A program made the translations under genes and the position numbers. The notes beneath the pieces are model-generated. The model was not told where the DNA came from, ran no database searches, and saw nothing but the letters and a program-made list of their open reading frames with translations. From Palleronia abyssalis (GTDB taxonomy: Bacteria > Pseudomonadota > Alphaproteobacteria > Rhodobacterales > Rhodobacteraceae), in contig NZ_ONZF01000004.1 of NCBI RefSeq assembly GCF_900302445.1, forward strand, positions 186,001 through 250,000: a DNA stretch of 64,000 bases, written 5' to 3'. Of this stretch, positions 9,422 to 17,472 are shown piece by piece (the stretch's first letter is position 1; each line of letters begins with the position of its first letter).

Positions 9422-10115
9422 GATTCTTCTGATCCACGGGTCCTGCCACGGCGCGTGGTGCTGGCGAGACGTCCTGGCCGAGCTCCAGGCCATGGACCAG
9501 CCCGCCCGCGCCATCGACTTGCCGGGACACGGCGCCGATCCGACCCCGGCAAGCGACGTCACGCTCGACGGCTATGCGCGCGCGATCCTGGACGCGATCG
9601 ACACACCTGTCGTCCTGGTCGGCCATTCCATGGGCGGCTTCCCGATCACCGCCGCGGCCTTGGAGGCGCCCGAAAAAATCGCGGCGCTGGTCCATGTGGC
9701 GGCCTATATCCCCGCGTCCGGCCGCAGCCTTGCCCAGATGCGCTTCGACTGGCCCGAACAACCCCTGGCCGGCGCCATCGAGAAGACCGGCCCCCATGCC
9801 TTCGTCTTCCGAGACGAGTCGCACGACCCGCTGTTCTACCACGACTGCCCCGAAGGCACTCTGAATTTCGCCCGGGCGCACCTGACGCCGCAGCCGCTGG
9901 CCCCCAACGATACGGCGTTGCCCGGCATCCCGAAGGTGCCGCGCCACGCGATCCTGTGTACCGAGGACCGCGTTATCCCGCCGGCCTACCAAGCCCACAT
10001 GGCCCGCGATCTGCCGCCGGGCCATGTCTCTGAACTGCCAACAGGGCATTCGCCGTTCTTCGCCGCGCCGAAGGCTTTGGCCGAAAGGCTGGCATCCATC
10101 GCCCGTGCGGCATAA
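9414..10115 (+). CDS. Alpha/beta hydrolase, methylesterase-like
   Basis: A small hydrolase of 233 residues that begins directly with the first strand (PEILLIHGSCHGAWCWRD). The nucleophile is Ser72 in VGHSMGGFP and the His is in PTGHSPFFAAP. The sequence pattern (GxCHGAWCW, then DLPGHG) is typical of the salicylate-binding protein 2/EstC group of esterases. GGAAAGGACTGGCC precedes the ATG. Last gene of the packed operon; no clear terminator was found after it. Confidence 0.83.
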   Translation: MPEILLIHGSCHGAWCWRDVLAELQAMDQPARAIDLPGHGADPTPASDVTLDGYARAILDAIDTPVVLVGHSMGGFPITAAALEAPEKIAALVHVAAYIPASGRSLAQMRFDWPEQPLAGAIEKTGPHAFVFRDESHDPLFYHDCPEGTLNFARAHLTPQPLAPNDTALPGIPKVPRHAILCTEDRVIPPAYQAHMARDLPPGHVSELPTGHSPFFAAPKALAERLASIARAA

Positions 10116-10152
10116 GGACCGGGGGTATGCGTACAGAACGCGAGGTCGCGCG

Positions 10153-10181
10153 TTGACGCCACGCCACCCCGCGTCCATACC
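10153..10181 (+). promoter_or_regulatory. Possible promoter of the MFS exporter gene
   Basis: TTGACG (10153-10158) and CATACC (10176-10181) are 17 bases apart and end 21 bases before the start codon. The -35 is good and the -10 moderate. Confidence 0.4.
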
Positions 10182-10202
10182 CGCGCGACGACCGGAGACC
10201 TG

Positions 10203-11411
10203 ATGCGCACGCGCCTTCCCCTAGTATTCATCCTGATCACGCTGGTAATCGATGCCATGGGCATCGGTCTGGTGATCCCCGTGATGCCGCGCCTGATCAT
10301 GGAGATCGAGGGCGGCACGGTGGCCAAGGCGGCGCTGTGGGGGGGCGTATTCTCGACCGTCTATGCGGCGATGCAGTTCCTATGCGGCCCGCTTCTGGGC
10401 ACTCTGTCGGACCGGTTCGGACGACGTCCCGTGCTTCTGGTCACGCTGTCGGTCATGGCGCTGGATTATGTCGTGGTGGCCCTTGCTGGCAGTGTCTGGC
10501 TGCTTTTGTGCGCGCGGGTGATCGGCGGGATCGCCGCCTCGACCCGGTCTGTGGCGACCGCCTTCATCGCCGACATCTCGACCTCTGACCAGAAGGCCGC
10601 ACGGTTCGGCCTGGTCGGCGCCGCCTTCGGGGTGGGATTCGTCATGGGGCCGCTGCTGGGCGGTACGCTGGCCGAATTCGGCACCCGCGCACCGTTCTGG
10701 GCCGCCGCGGGGCTGGCGCTGGCGAACATGCTTCTGGGCCTGTTCGTCCTGCCCGAGACGGTCACCGCGAAGATGAAACGCCCCTTCGCCTGGAAGCGCG
10801 CGAACCCGCTGGGCGCGCTTCTGGACCTGGGCCGGCAAGAGCGTGTCGGCCGCCTGACCTTCCTGTTCTTCCTCTATCAGACGGCATTCTTCGTCTATCC
10901 CGCGATTTGGGCGTACTACGCCGAGGAGCGGTTCGGCTGGGGGCCGTCCACCATCGGCGTGTCCATCGGCCTGTTCGGCGTGTCGCTGGCCATAGTGCAG
11001 GGCGGCCTGATCCGTTGGGTGCTAAGGGTGCTGGGCGATCGGGGGACCGTCCTTTACGGCATCGTGTTCAACGCTTTTGCGTTCCTGGCGCTGGGATTGG
11101 CGGATTCGGGCATGCTGGCGCTGATCCTGACGCCATTGGCCGCCTTGGGCGGTGTGGTCATCCCCGCCCTTCAAGCGATGATGAGCCGCGCGATCCCCGA
11201 CAATGCGCAAGGGGGGTTGCAGGGACTTCTGACCAGCGCGGGCGCGCTGGCCATGATCGTCTCGCCCCTGGTGATGAGCCAGGTCTTCTGGCTCGCCACC
11301 GCCGAGACGACGCCGTTCTACATGCCCGGCGCGCCCTTCTTCGTGTCGATGTTGCTGATGGCCGTCTGCGCCGTTGTGTTCCTCGGGCGCAAACGGATGA
11401 CGCAGCGCTAG
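10203..11411 (+). CDS. MFS efflux transporter, TetA-like
   Basis: A 402-residue 12-helix major facilitator. The N terminus (LVIDAMGIGLVIPVMPRLI) and the loop 2-3 motif LSDRFGRRPVLL are typical of the tetracycline-exporter (DHA1) group, as is GPLLGGTLAEFG in helix 5. Inner membrane; expected to work as a drug/H+ antiporter. Many Rhodobacteraceae chromosomes carry such genes without tetracycline resistance, so the substrate should be called unknown. GGAGACCTG precedes the ATG. Confidence 0.88.
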   Translation: MRTRLPLVFILITLVIDAMGIGLVIPVMPRLIMEIEGGTVAKAALWGGVFSTVYAAMQFLCGPLLGTLSDRFGRRPVLLVTLSVMALDYVVVALAGSVWLLLCARVIGGIAASTRSVATAFIADISTSDQKAARFGLVGAAFGVGFVMGPLLGGTLAEFGTRAPFWAAAGLALANMLLGLFVLPETVTAKMKRPFAWKRANPLGALLDLGRQERVGRLTFLFFLYQTAFFVYPAIWAYYAEERFGWGPSTIGVSIGLFGVSLAIVQGGLIRWVLRVLGDRGTVLYGIVFNAFAFLALGLADSGMLALILTPLAALGGVVIPALQAMMSRAIPDNAQGGLQGLLTSAGALAMIVSPLVMSQVFWLATAETTPFYMPGAPFFVSMLLMAVCAVVFLGRKRMTQR

Positions 11412-11443
11412 ATTTTCGGGTCGAAAATCCGGGGCTTCGGACG

Positions 11444-12820
11444 TTAGAACGTCGCCTTCACCGCCTTCACGGTCGCCGCGACGATCTGGTCGGCCTCGTC
11501 CTTCGTCAGGCTGAGGGGCGGCGCGAAGCCCAGGATGTCGCCCCCGGGCATGGCCCGTCCGATCACGTGCGAGGTTGCCAGCTCTGCCACCACCTGGGCG
11601 CCCATCTTGCGCGCCGGATCGAAGAACGTGCGGCTGTCCTTGTCCTCGACGAACTCGATTGCGCACAGCATCCCCTCGCCCCGGACCTCGCCCACGTTCG
11701 GGTGATCGCCCAGCGCGTCCGTCATCTGCGCGTTCAGGTAGGCGCCGATCGTCCCGGCGTTCTCGACGAGAGTCAGATCGTCGATCAGTTTCAGGTTCGC
11801 CACGCCCGCGGCCGCCCCGATCGGATGGGCCGAGTAGGTCCAGCCATGTCCGATCGGGCCGTTCTCGTCCGTGCCTTGCTCGAGCACCTTCCAGACCTTG
11901 TCGCTGACGATGGACCCCGACAGCGGCGCATAGGCGCTGGTCAGGCCTTTCGCGATGGTGATGAAATCAGGTTTCAGCGCGTAGTGCGCGGATCCGAACA
12001 TGGTCCCCAGGCGGCCGAACCCGGTCACAACTTCGTCGGCGACCAACAGGATGTCGTGCTTTTGCAAGATCGGCTGGATCGCCTCCCAGTAGCCTTTCGG
12101 CGGGGGGACGATGCCGCCGGTGCCCAGCAGCGGCTCGGCCCAGAAGGCGGCGATGGTGTCGGCGCCCTCGCGCGCGATCATCTCCTCCAGGTCGGCGGCG
12201 CATTGGGCGACGAACTGCGCCTCGCTCTGGCCCAGGTCATCGCGGCGGAAATAGTAGGGCGCGGTGGTGTGCAGGATCGGGTCCAGCGGCAGGTCGAATT
12301 TGTTGTGAAACAGCGGCAACCCGGTCAGCGAGCCCGTCATCAGCCCCGACCCGTGATAGCCGCGCCAGCGCGAAATGATCTTTTTCTTCTGCGGCAGCCC
12401 GCGGATGTTGTTGTAGTACCAGATCAGCTTCAGGTTCGTCTCGTTCGCGTCCGACCCCGACAGGCCGAAATAGACCTTGCTCATGTGATCGGGCGCACGC
12501 TGCATCACCATCTGGGCCAACGTGATCGACGCCTCGGTCCCGTGGCCCACATAGGCATGGTAATAGGCCAGCTCATGCGCCTGCTTGGCGATGGCGTCCG
12601 CGATCTCGGTCCGGCCATAGCCCACGTTCACGCAATAGAGGCCGGCGAACCCATCCAGCCAACGCTGGCCGTCGCGATCCTCGATATGGGCGCCCTTGCC
12701 GGTGCGGATCACGCGGCCCTGCGCCTCGCCCCGCGCGTGCTGCGCAAGGTGGGTCGAGGGGTGCATGAAGTGATCGCGGTCCCACTGGCTCAGCTGATCG
12801 TTCACGAGTTGCTCGTCCAT
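11444..12820 (-). CDS. Class III aminotransferase (omega-amino acid / DoeD-like)
   Basis: PLP aminotransferase of 458 residues. PLP binding is shown by Asp262 in LLVADEVVTGFGR and Lys291 in TIAKGLTSAYAPLSG. The N terminus (LDGFAGLYCVNVGYGR) matches the putrescine/beta-alanine/DABA:pyruvate aminotransferase group, which includes DoeD of ectoine breakdown. ATG 12820 is preceded by AAAGGACACCGCG. It is transcribed opposite the doeA-like gene, with 126 bases between. A role in removing the distal amino group of a diamine such as 2,4-diaminobutyrate is inferred from that neighbourhood only. Confidence 0.88.
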   Translation of the reverse strand: MDEQLVNDQLSQWDRDHFMHPSTHLAQHARGEAQGRVIRTGKGAHIEDRDGQRWLDGFAGLYCVNVGYGRTEIADAIAKQAHELAYYHAYVGHGTEASITLAQMVMQRAPDHMSKVYFGLSGSDANETNLKLIWYYNNIRGLPQKKKIISRWRGYHGSGLMTGSLTGLPLFHNKFDLPLDPILHTTAPYYFRRDDLGQSEAQFVAQCAADLEEMIAREGADTIAAFWAEPLLGTGGIVPPPKGYWEAIQPILQKHDILLVADEVVTGFGRLGTMFGSAHYALKPDFITIAKGLTSAYAPLSGSIVSDKVWKVLEQGTDENGPIGHGWTYSAHPIGAAAGVANLKLIDDLTLVENAGTIGAYLNAQMTDALGDHPNVGEVRGEGMLCAIEFVEDKDSRTFFDPARKMGAQVVAELATSHVIGRAMPGGDILGFAPPLSLTKDEADQIVAATVKAVKATF

Positions 12821-12946
12821 CGCGGTGTCCTTTCGTCGTCTGCCTTTCGCCTGCCTTACGCCGCGACCCGGGGTGAAGGAACCCCCGCCCCTTGACGCAC
12901 CGGGGAAATTGCCCTTCCCCTCACCGGTGCGACCAAGGAGGGCCCG

Positions 12947-14122
12947 ATGGCAGACCGTTTCAGCCAGCATGAATTCAACCGCCGTCTGACCCTGACCCGC
13001 ACCGCGATGGAGGCAGAAGGGCTGGACGCACTGTTCGTGACGAACCCGTCCAACATGAACTGGCTGACAGGCTATGACGGCTGGTCCTTCTACGTCCATC
13101 AGGGTGTCCTGATCACCCCCGACGACGCCCCGATCTGGTGGGGCCGGCGCATGGACGGCTACGGCGCGCGGCGCACCGTCTGGATGCAGCCCACGCATAT
13201 CTGGGACTATACGGACGACTATATCCAGTCCGACGAACGCCACCCGATGCAGACCCTGGCCCCCATCCTGCGCGAAAAGGGGTTGGAGCGCGCCCGGATC
13301 GGGGTCGAGAAGGAAAACTACTACTACACCGCCCGCGCCCACGAGGTGCTGGTCGAGGAAATGCCCGAGGCCGTGTTCGTGGATGCGACCAACACGGTGA
13401 ACTGGCAGCGCATCGTCAAGTCGCCCGAGGAACTGGGCGTGATGCGCAAGGCGGCCGCGATCTCGTCGAAGATGGTGCACGGCATCATGGAACGGGTCGA
13501 ACCCGGCATGGCCAAGAACGAACTGGTCGCCGAAATCTATCGCGACGCGATCCTTGGCACCGACGACGCCTGGGGGGACTATCCCGCCATCGTGCCCCTG
13601 CTGCCCTCAGGGCCCGATGCCAGTGCCGCGCACCTGACCTGGGACGGCCGGCCCTTCCAGAAAGGCGAGGCAACCTTTTTTGAACTGGCCGGCTGTCACC
13701 GCCGCTATCATGCGCCCTTCTGCCGGACCGTCTTCCTGGGGGAGCCGTCGGACCTTGTCCGCCGGACCGAGGCCGCGCTGGTCGAGGCGATCGAGGCTGG
13801 TCTCGACGCCGCGCGGGCGGGGAACCGGGCCATGGATATCGCCATCGCGCTGAAATCGACGCTGGCCAAGCACGGGATCGACCGGCAAGGTCGGGTGGGC
13901 TATTCCGTGGGCCTGTCCTACCCGCCCGATTGGGGGGAACACACCGTCTCCATCCGGGAGACGGACCATACGTTCCTGCGCCCCGGCATGACCTTTCACT
14001 TCATGCCCGCCCTCTGGATGGAGGACTGGGGACTGGAAATAACCGAAACGATCCTGATCACCGAGGACGGCCCCGCCGAATGCCTTTGTGACTATCCGCG
14101 CAAACTGGTGGTCAAACCATGA
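12947..14122 (+). CDS. doeA: M24-family hydrolase, ectoine hydrolase (DoeA/EutD)-like
   Basis: Creatinase/prolidase-fold protein of 391 residues. It closely follows the DoeA pattern: NPSNMNWLTGYDGWSFYVHQ, DATNTVNWQRIVKSPEE, YPAIVPLLPSGPDASAAHLTW, GLSYPPDWGEHTVSIR, then MTFHFMPALWMEDWGLEIT. DoeA opens the ectoine ring to N-acetyl-L-2,4-diaminobutyrate. The metal ligands of true aminopeptidases are largely replaced, as in creatinase and DoeA. AAGGAGGGCCCG precedes the ATG. It overlaps the ArgE-like gene by four bases. The symbol rests on similarity recalled from the family; another cyclic amidine or amide substrate is possible. Confidence 0.7.
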   Translation: MADRFSQHEFNRRLTLTRTAMEAEGLDALFVTNPSNMNWLTGYDGWSFYVHQGVLITPDDAPIWWGRRMDGYGARRTVWMQPTHIWDYTDDYIQSDERHPMQTLAPILREKGLERARIGVEKENYYYTARAHEVLVEEMPEAVFVDATNTVNWQRIVKSPEELGVMRKAAAISSKMVHGIMERVEPGMAKNELVAEIYRDAILGTDDAWGDYPAIVPLLPSGPDASAAHLTWDGRPFQKGEATFFELAGCHRRYHAPFCRTVFLGEPSDLVRRTEAALVEAIEAGLDAARAGNRAMDIAIALKSTLAKHGIDRQGRVGYSVGLSYPPDWGEHTVSIRETDHTFLRPGMTFHFMPALWMEDWGLEITETILITEDGPAECLCDYPRKLVVKP

Positions 14123-15282
14123 CGATTGACGTCGCAAAACAGCACTTGTCGAACCTCGTGGCGTTTCCCACCGTCTCGGACCGGCCCAACCGCGATCTGA
14201 TCGACTGGTATGCCGACCGGCTGTCCGAACTTGGCGCGCGGATCCGGGTGATCGAGGGGGACGGTGGTACGAAGGCCAACCTTTTCGCGACCTTCGGCCC
14301 CGAGGGGGATGGCGGGATCATGCTGTCGGGCCATACCGATGTCGTCCCCGCCGAAGAGGCGGGCTGGTCGTCGGATCCCTTCACGCTGCGCGAGGCGGAC
14401 GAGCTTCTCTATGCCCGCGGGACGTGCGACATGAAGGGGTTCCTGGCCTGCGCGCTGGCCGTCGCCCCCCTGTACGCGCAAGGCGCCCTTTCCCGCCCGC
14501 TGCATTTCGCGCTGACCCATGACGAGGAGGTCGGCTGCCTCGGCGCGCAATCCCTGGTCGAGGTGCTGCGCACCGAGGGCCTGCGCCCGGCAGTCGCCAT
14601 CATCGGGGAGCCGACCTCGATGAAGATCATCGATGGCCACAAGGGGTGCTGCGAATACACCACCACCTTCCACGGGCTGGAAGGCCACGGATCGGACCCG
14701 GACAAGGGCGTGTCGGCCACCGAATACGCCGTGCGCTTCATGACCCGCCTTCTGGACCTGCGCGCCGAGCTCAAGGACCGCGCGCCCGCTTCCAGCCCCT
14801 TCGATCCGCCCCATTCCACCGTCCAGGTCGGCCGGTTCGAAGGCGGCGTCGCGCGCAACGTCATCGCGGGCCTTGCCCATGTCGACTGGGAACTGCGCCC
14901 GATCAACGCCGCCGACAAGGACCACGCCACCCGCACGATGCGCGATTACTGCAACGATGTGCTACTCCCCGCGATGCGAACCGTCCACAAAAGCGCGGAA
15001 ATTGAAACTTTGACCGTGGGCGACGTCGCGGGGCTGGAACCTGTGACCGACAACGAGGCGCGAGAGATCGTCGCCCACCTGACCGGCGAGAACGGCGCGG
15101 CCACTGTGTCCTTCGGGACCGAGGCCGGGCTTTTCCAGTCGCTTGGCTGCGCGGCGGTCGTGTGCGGCCCGGGCTCGATCGAGCAGGCGCACAAGGCCGA
15201 CGAATACGTATCGCTGGACCAGATGGCGCAGTGCATCACCATGCTGGAACGGCTGAACGACCGCTTGAGGACCCCCCAATGA
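14119..15282 (+). CDS. M20 deacylase, acetylornithine deacetylase (ArgE)-like
   Basis: Zn-dependent M20 enzyme of 387 residues. Metal and catalytic residues are His72 and Asp74 (SGHTDVVPA), Asp104 (GTCDMKG), Glu136/Glu137 (THDEEVGCLG) and Glu162 region (IGEPTS), with the C-terminal His in EQAHKADEYVS. ArgE removes acetyl from N2-acetylornithine. Downstream of a doeA-like gene the likely substrate would be N2-acetyl-2,4-diaminobutyrate, which is one carbon shorter. That reaction is usually done by DoeB of the unrelated AstE/aspartoacylase family. ATGA overlaps join it to both neighbours. Confidence 0.85.
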   Translation: MTIDVAKQHLSNLVAFPTVSDRPNRDLIDWYADRLSELGARIRVIEGDGGTKANLFATFGPEGDGGIMLSGHTDVVPAEEAGWSSDPFTLREADELLYARGTCDMKGFLACALAVAPLYAQGALSRPLHFALTHDEEVGCLGAQSLVEVLRTEGLRPAVAIIGEPTSMKIIDGHKGCCEYTTTFHGLEGHGSDPDKGVSATEYAVRFMTRLLDLRAELKDRAPASSPFDPPHSTVQVGRFEGGVARNVIAGLAHVDWELRPINAADKDHATRTMRDYCNDVLLPAMRTVHKSAEIETLTVGDVAGLEPVTDNEAREIVAHLTGENGAATVSFGTEAGLFQSLGCAAVVCGPGSIEQAHKADEYVSLDQMAQCITMLERLNDRLRTPQ

Positions 15283-15515
15283 CCCCCGTTTTCGTCCAGA
15301 TCCGCTGCCGCCCCGGGACCGCCTACAAGGTCGCCGAACGGGTGGCCTTGCGCGAAATCCACTCCGAACTCTACTCGACCTCCGGCGACTGGGACCTGCT
15401 GGTCAAGCTCTACATCCCCGACGATCAGGATATCGGCCATTTCATCAACGAACAGCTGATCGACATCGAGGGGATCGAGCGCAGCCACACGATCCTGACC
15501 TTCAAGGCCTTTTAG
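15279..15515 (+). CDS. Stand-alone Lrp/AsnC ligand-binding (RAM) domain protein
   Basis: A 78-residue protein that is only the RAM ligand-binding domain of Lrp/AsnC regulators: TPVFVQIRCRPGTAYKVAERV, then VHSELYSTSGDWDLLVKL-like strands and IDIEGIERSHTILTFKAF. The DNA-binding helix-turn-helix is missing. Such domains form dimers and octamers that bind amino acids and can act alone or with full-length Lrp proteins. It begins in the ATGA overlap with the ArgE-like gene. Ectoine clusters usually carry a complete AsnC regulator (DoeX), so this may be a sensor for the same pathway. Confidence 0.82.
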   Translation: MTPVFVQIRCRPGTAYKVAERVALREIHSELYSTSGDWDLLVKLYIPDDQDIGHFINEQLIDIEGIERSHTILTFKAF

Positions 15516-15538
15516 GCCCGGGCCTGACCTTCAAGGCC
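15494..15538 (+). repeat. 16-base direct repeat at the 3' end of the RAM gene
   Basis: CCTGACCTTCAAGGCC occurs at 15494-15509, inside the last codons of the RAM gene, and again at 15523-15538 after its stop. A weaker third copy-like stretch (CCTGTGAAGG) follows at about 15546. It looks like a local duplication of the gene end. Confidence 0.75.
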
Positions 15539-15559
15539 GGGCCTGCCTGTGAAGGTGTT

Positions 15560-16600
15560 CTAGGCCCAGCTTTTCCCAAGCACGCGGAACCAGTTCTCGT
15601 GGCACAGCTTGGCGATCAGCGCATCGCCGAACCCGTGGTCGCGCATCGCACGACGCAAGTTCGGCAGGTCGCCCACGGTCTTCAGACCCTGCGGCACCAA
15701 CGCGCCGTCGTAATCGGACCCCAGCCCGACGCGATCCTCGCCCAGCCGTCCGATCAGGTGATCCAGATGGCGCATCAGAACGTCCATCCCCACGTCATCG
15801 CGCATCTTGCCGTCGGGTCGCAGGAAGGCGCTGGCGAAGTTCAGCCCCACCATTCCGTCCGATTCAGCAATGGCATCCAGCTGCTTGTCCGTCAGGTTGC
15901 GCGCATGGGGCGAGACCGCATAAGCGTTGGAATGGGTCGCCACCAGGGGCCGCGACGACAGCCGCGCGACGTCCCAGAACCCGGCCTCGTTCAGGTGGCT
16001 GAGGTCCAGCATGATCCCCATCTCGTCGCAACGTGCGACCAGCCGCTTGCCTGCGTCGGTCAAACCCGGGCCGATATCGCCGGTCGAGGGATAGCGGAAC
16101 GGAACTCCGTGGCCGAAGATGGTCTCCCGGCTCCAGACCGGGCCGAGAGACCGCAGACCGCGGGCGTAAAGGTCGTCGAGCTCGGCCAGATCGGGGCCGA
16201 TGGCCTCGGCGCCCTCGATGTGGCAGATCGCGGCGAGACGGTCCGATCCGAAGGCGGCGCGCAGGCTGTCGATGTCGCGCACCACGGTCAGGTGGCCCAG
16301 CCGCTCCAGCCCTTCGAGGATCGCGAGCTCGGCCTCGACCGCGTCCGAGGCATCGCCCCGCGCGATCATCTCGGGCAGCGGCATGTCATAGCTTTCGCCC
16401 TGCATCGCCGCCATCTTGGCCGAGGAATCGACGTTCGACGGCACCCAGATCGCGAAGAAGCCGCCGCCGAAGCCGCCTTCCGCTGCGGCCTCGGGATCGA
16501 TTGCGCCGTGTCCGGGCGAGGCGAAGCCGTCCGCGCCACCGCGGGACAGAAGGCGGGTCAGCAGGTCGTTATGACCATCGAAGATCAGGGGCTGTTTCAT
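15560..16600 (-). CDS. Membrane dipeptidase (peptidase M19, renal dipeptidase family)
   Basis: Zn dipeptidase of 346 residues with the M19 marks HxD (FDGHNDLL, His10 and Asp12), CHIEGAEAIG, the metal-binding DLSHLNEAGFWD, VATHSNAYAVSPHARNLT and GLGSDYDGA. Family members hydrolyse dipeptides, including Cys-Gly and some D-amino-acid dipeptides. No signal peptide is visible, so it is probably cytoplasmic. It is divergent from the 5-oxoprolinase operon (134 bases between), which fits a role in peptide or glutathione salvage. Confidence 0.9.
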   Translation of the reverse strand: MKQPLIFDGHNDLLTRLLSRGGADGFASPGHGAIDPEAAAEGGFGGGFFAIWVPSNVDSSAKMAAMQGESYDMPLPEMIARGDASDAVEAELAILEGLERLGHLTVVRDIDSLRAAFGSDRLAAICHIEGAEAIGPDLAELDDLYARGLRSLGPVWSRETIFGHGVPFRYPSTGDIGPGLTDAGKRLVARCDEMGIMLDLSHLNEAGFWDVARLSSRPLVATHSNAYAVSPHARNLTDKQLDAIAESDGMVGLNFASAFLRPDGKMRDDVGMDVLMRHLDHLIGRLGEDRVGLGSDYDGALVPQGLKTVGDLPNLRRAMRDHGFGDALIAKLCHENWFRVLGKSWA

Positions 16601-16734
16601 GCCGCTTTGCGTGCCCGGTTTCGCAGGTCCTTGCAAGCGTCTCGGCATCGAATACCCGGCAGGTGAATTTTCCGGTCGAACCCGCCGCGCCGAACGCTAT
16701 CGTGCCGGGGCAGACCCCAAGCCCGAGATCGCCC

Positions 16735-17472
16735 GTGACCGCACCCGACCCCTTCCCGCGCCTCGTGCCGCTTGGCCTCGACGGTCTGCTTGTGAGCTTC
16801 GCGGACCGGCTGCAGGACCGTGCCAACCGCGCCGCGCTGGCCTTCCGCGCCGCGGTCGAGGCCGAAGGGATCGACGGCGTGACCGAGACCGCAAGCTCCC
16901 TCGTCTCGGCGTTCGTTGCCTTCGATCCGGGCCGCACCGACCGGGACGCGCTGGACCGGAAGCTGCACGAGATGATCGACGCCCACGACTGGTACGCCGC
17001 CGACCTGCCGGGGGGACGCCGTCGCTTCACCATCCCCGCCTGTTTCGGGGGCGACCACGCCCCCCAGCTGGACGATGCGGCAGAACAGGCCGGGCTTTCG
17101 CGCGAGGAGGCCATCGCCGAACTCTGCGCCCACCCCCTGCGCGCGATGGCGCTGGGATTCGCGCCGGGGCAGGCCTATCTTGGCGAGCTGCCCGAGCACT
17201 GGAACATCGATCGCCAGACCGGCCTGACCCCGAAGGTCGAGATGGGCGCCGTCGTCGTCGCCGTGCGCCAGATGATCGTCTTCGCCACCTCCAGCCCGAC
17301 CGGCTGGCGACAGGTTGCCATGACCCGCTTCCAAGGCTTCCGCCCCGATGCGGGGGACGATGCGATCGCGCTGGCCCCCGGGGACGAGGTGCAGCTGCGC
17401 GCTGTCGATGCGGACACGTTCGCGGGCCTGACCCCGCCCGAGGGCGGCGCGACCGTCGAGGTGATCGCATGA
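16735..17472 (+). CDS. pxpB: 5-oxoprolinase subunit PxpB (KipI family)
   Basis: KipI/allophanate-hydrolase-subunit-1 family protein of about 245 residues. PxpB, PxpC and PxpA together hydrolyse 5-oxo-L-proline to glutamate using ATP. Family motifs are RLVPLGLDGLLVSFAD at the N terminus, FTIPACFGGDHAPQLDD, FAPGQAYLGELPE and TPKVEMGAVVVAVRQ with SPTGWRQ. GTG 16735 is chosen; GTG 16702 is in frame but no better supported. It overlaps pxpC by four bases. Confidence 0.92.
   Translation: MTAPDPFPRLVPLGLDGLLVSFADRLQDRANRAALAFRAAVEAEGIDGVTETASSLVSAFVAFDPGRTDRDALDRKLHEMIDAHDWYAADLPGGRRRFTIPACFGGDHAPQLDDAAEQAGLSREEAIAELCAHPLRAMALGFAPGQAYLGELPEHWNIDRQTGLTPKVEMGAVVVAVRQMIVFATSSPTGWRQVAMTRFQGFRPDAGDDAIALAPGDEVQLRAVDADTFAGLTPPEGGATVEVIA

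Noticed and set aside
7467-9562. Long minus-strand frames under the hydrolase operon
   Set aside because: They are antisense to clear enzyme genes with intact catalytic motifs.
10203-11411. Tetracycline resistance gene
   Set aside because: TetA-like family membership only. Such chromosomal MFS genes are common in this group without resistance, and there is no tetR or mobile element nearby.
10907-12895. Long 662-codon open frame on the plus strand
   Set aside because: It lies across the MFS gene end and antisense to the aminotransferase. Its product is low in family features and rich in Arg, His and Gln, as expected of a shadow frame in GC-rich DNA.
16033-16734. N-terminal extension of PxpB
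   Set aside because: The frame is open further upstream through the dipeptidase gene, but that part is Arg/Pro-rich noise. The family similarity begins after GTG 16735.
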